A DNA stretch of 12,634 bases. Source: CAXCDZ01 sp963981525. Lineage in GTDB: Bacteria > Patescibacteriota > Microgenomatia > UBA1400 > UBA12108. Below, piece after piece: positions 12,443 to 12,634 of this stretch (its first letter is position 1; the number at the start of each line of letters is the position of its first letter). A model generated the notes under the pieces. It worked only from the letters and a program-made list of their open reading frames with translations. It had not been told where the DNA came from and made no database searches. The translations under genes and the position numbers were made by a program. The stretch spans positions 1 to 12,634 of the forward strand of contig CAXCDZ010000021.1 in the NCBI GenBank assembly GCA_963981525.1. The letters run 5' to 3'.

Positions 12443-12634
12443 ATGTTCTATTTTCTGGGTGGGATCATCCTGTGGTACACGATAATATTTGTTTTTAAGA
12501 CAAAGACGGGGTCGCCGTCGGTGATGAGTAAGAAAATTCATATAAAGAAGCTAGTTAAATATGTGAAACCAGGAATGCGAGTGGCTGATATGGGGTGCGG
12601 GGACGCAGCAGCACTAATCGAGATGATTAGGGCT
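12443..12634 (+). CDS. Class I SAM-dependent methyltransferase, N-terminal part, membrane-anchored
   Basis: 64 codons run open from ATG 12443 to the window end; the gene continues beyond. Residues about 3-18 are a hydrophobic helix (FLGGIILWYTIIF). A basic stretch follows, then KPGMRVADMGCGDAA (42-56). VADMGCGD is motif I of class I methyltransferases, the glycine-rich loop that binds S-adenosylmethionine, preceded by the usual lysine-leucine helix. The substrate cannot be told from this fragment. The N-terminal helix suggests action at the membrane, which is unusual but known among CPR proteins with this domain. It is divergent from DUF4446 with a 47-bp gap. Confidence 0.8.
   Translation, partial: MFYFLGGIILWYTIIFVFKTKTGSPSVMSKKIHIKKLVKYVKPGMRVADMGCGDAAALIEMIRA

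Overview
The window looks like a core-gene region of a Patescibacteria/CPR bacterium, with Microgenomates-like lineages as the best guess. The evidence is an archaeal-size (432 aa) aspartyl-tRNA synthetase, compact versions of RecJ, SecD and SecF, a membrane protein with a run of seven prolines just after its membrane segment, DUF3048 and DUF4446 surface proteins, very short intergenic gaps and mixed GC content. The taxonomic call is inference. I see no phage, transposase, CRISPR array or clear defence locus.

Layout. 1-540 (-): 5' part of gltX, ending in a perfect 54-bp palindrome at the window edge that is probably a sequencing or assembly fold-back. 562-625: a long inverted repeat in the gltX upstream gap. 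686-1735 (+): single-pass membrane protein of unknown function. 1796-3094 (-): aspS. 3116-4078 and 4065-5726 (-): a dacF-type D-Ala-D-Ala carboxypeptidase overlapping recJ. 5727-5926: about 200 bp divergent intergenic region. 5927-7336 (+): CCA-adding enzyme. 7336-7364: bidirectional terminator. 7368-7651 (-): RNase P RNA (rnpB). 7685-10658 (-): secF, secD, an AbrB/MazE-like protein, and a winged-helix protein with a degenerate nucleotidyltransferase domain, closely packed. 10726-12395 (-): DUF3048 and DUF4446 proteins in one operon. 12443-12634 (+): start of a membrane-anchored methyltransferase, cut by the window end.

Themes. Several genes belong to tRNA supply: GluRS, a probably non-discriminating AspRS, the CCA-adding enzyme and RNase P RNA, which trim or complete the two ends of tRNA. 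Others serve the envelope (DacF, SecDF, DUF3048) and DNA repair (RecJ).

The most informative signal is regulatory. Five first-in-unit coding genes (gltX, aspS, recJ, cca, DUF4446) have a -10 hexamer exactly 6 bases before the start codon, usually as an extended TGN-TATAAT. At rnpB the same box lies exactly 6 bases before the outer RNA helix P1, which calibrates where transcription begins. Transcripts of these genes therefore probably begin at the start codon itself and are leaderless. secF, the wHTH gene and the DUF3048 gene instead carry Shine-Dalgarno-like sequences. No novel multi-gene system is evident; the degenerate nucleotidyltransferase/AbrB regulator pair upstream of secDF is the nearest candidate.
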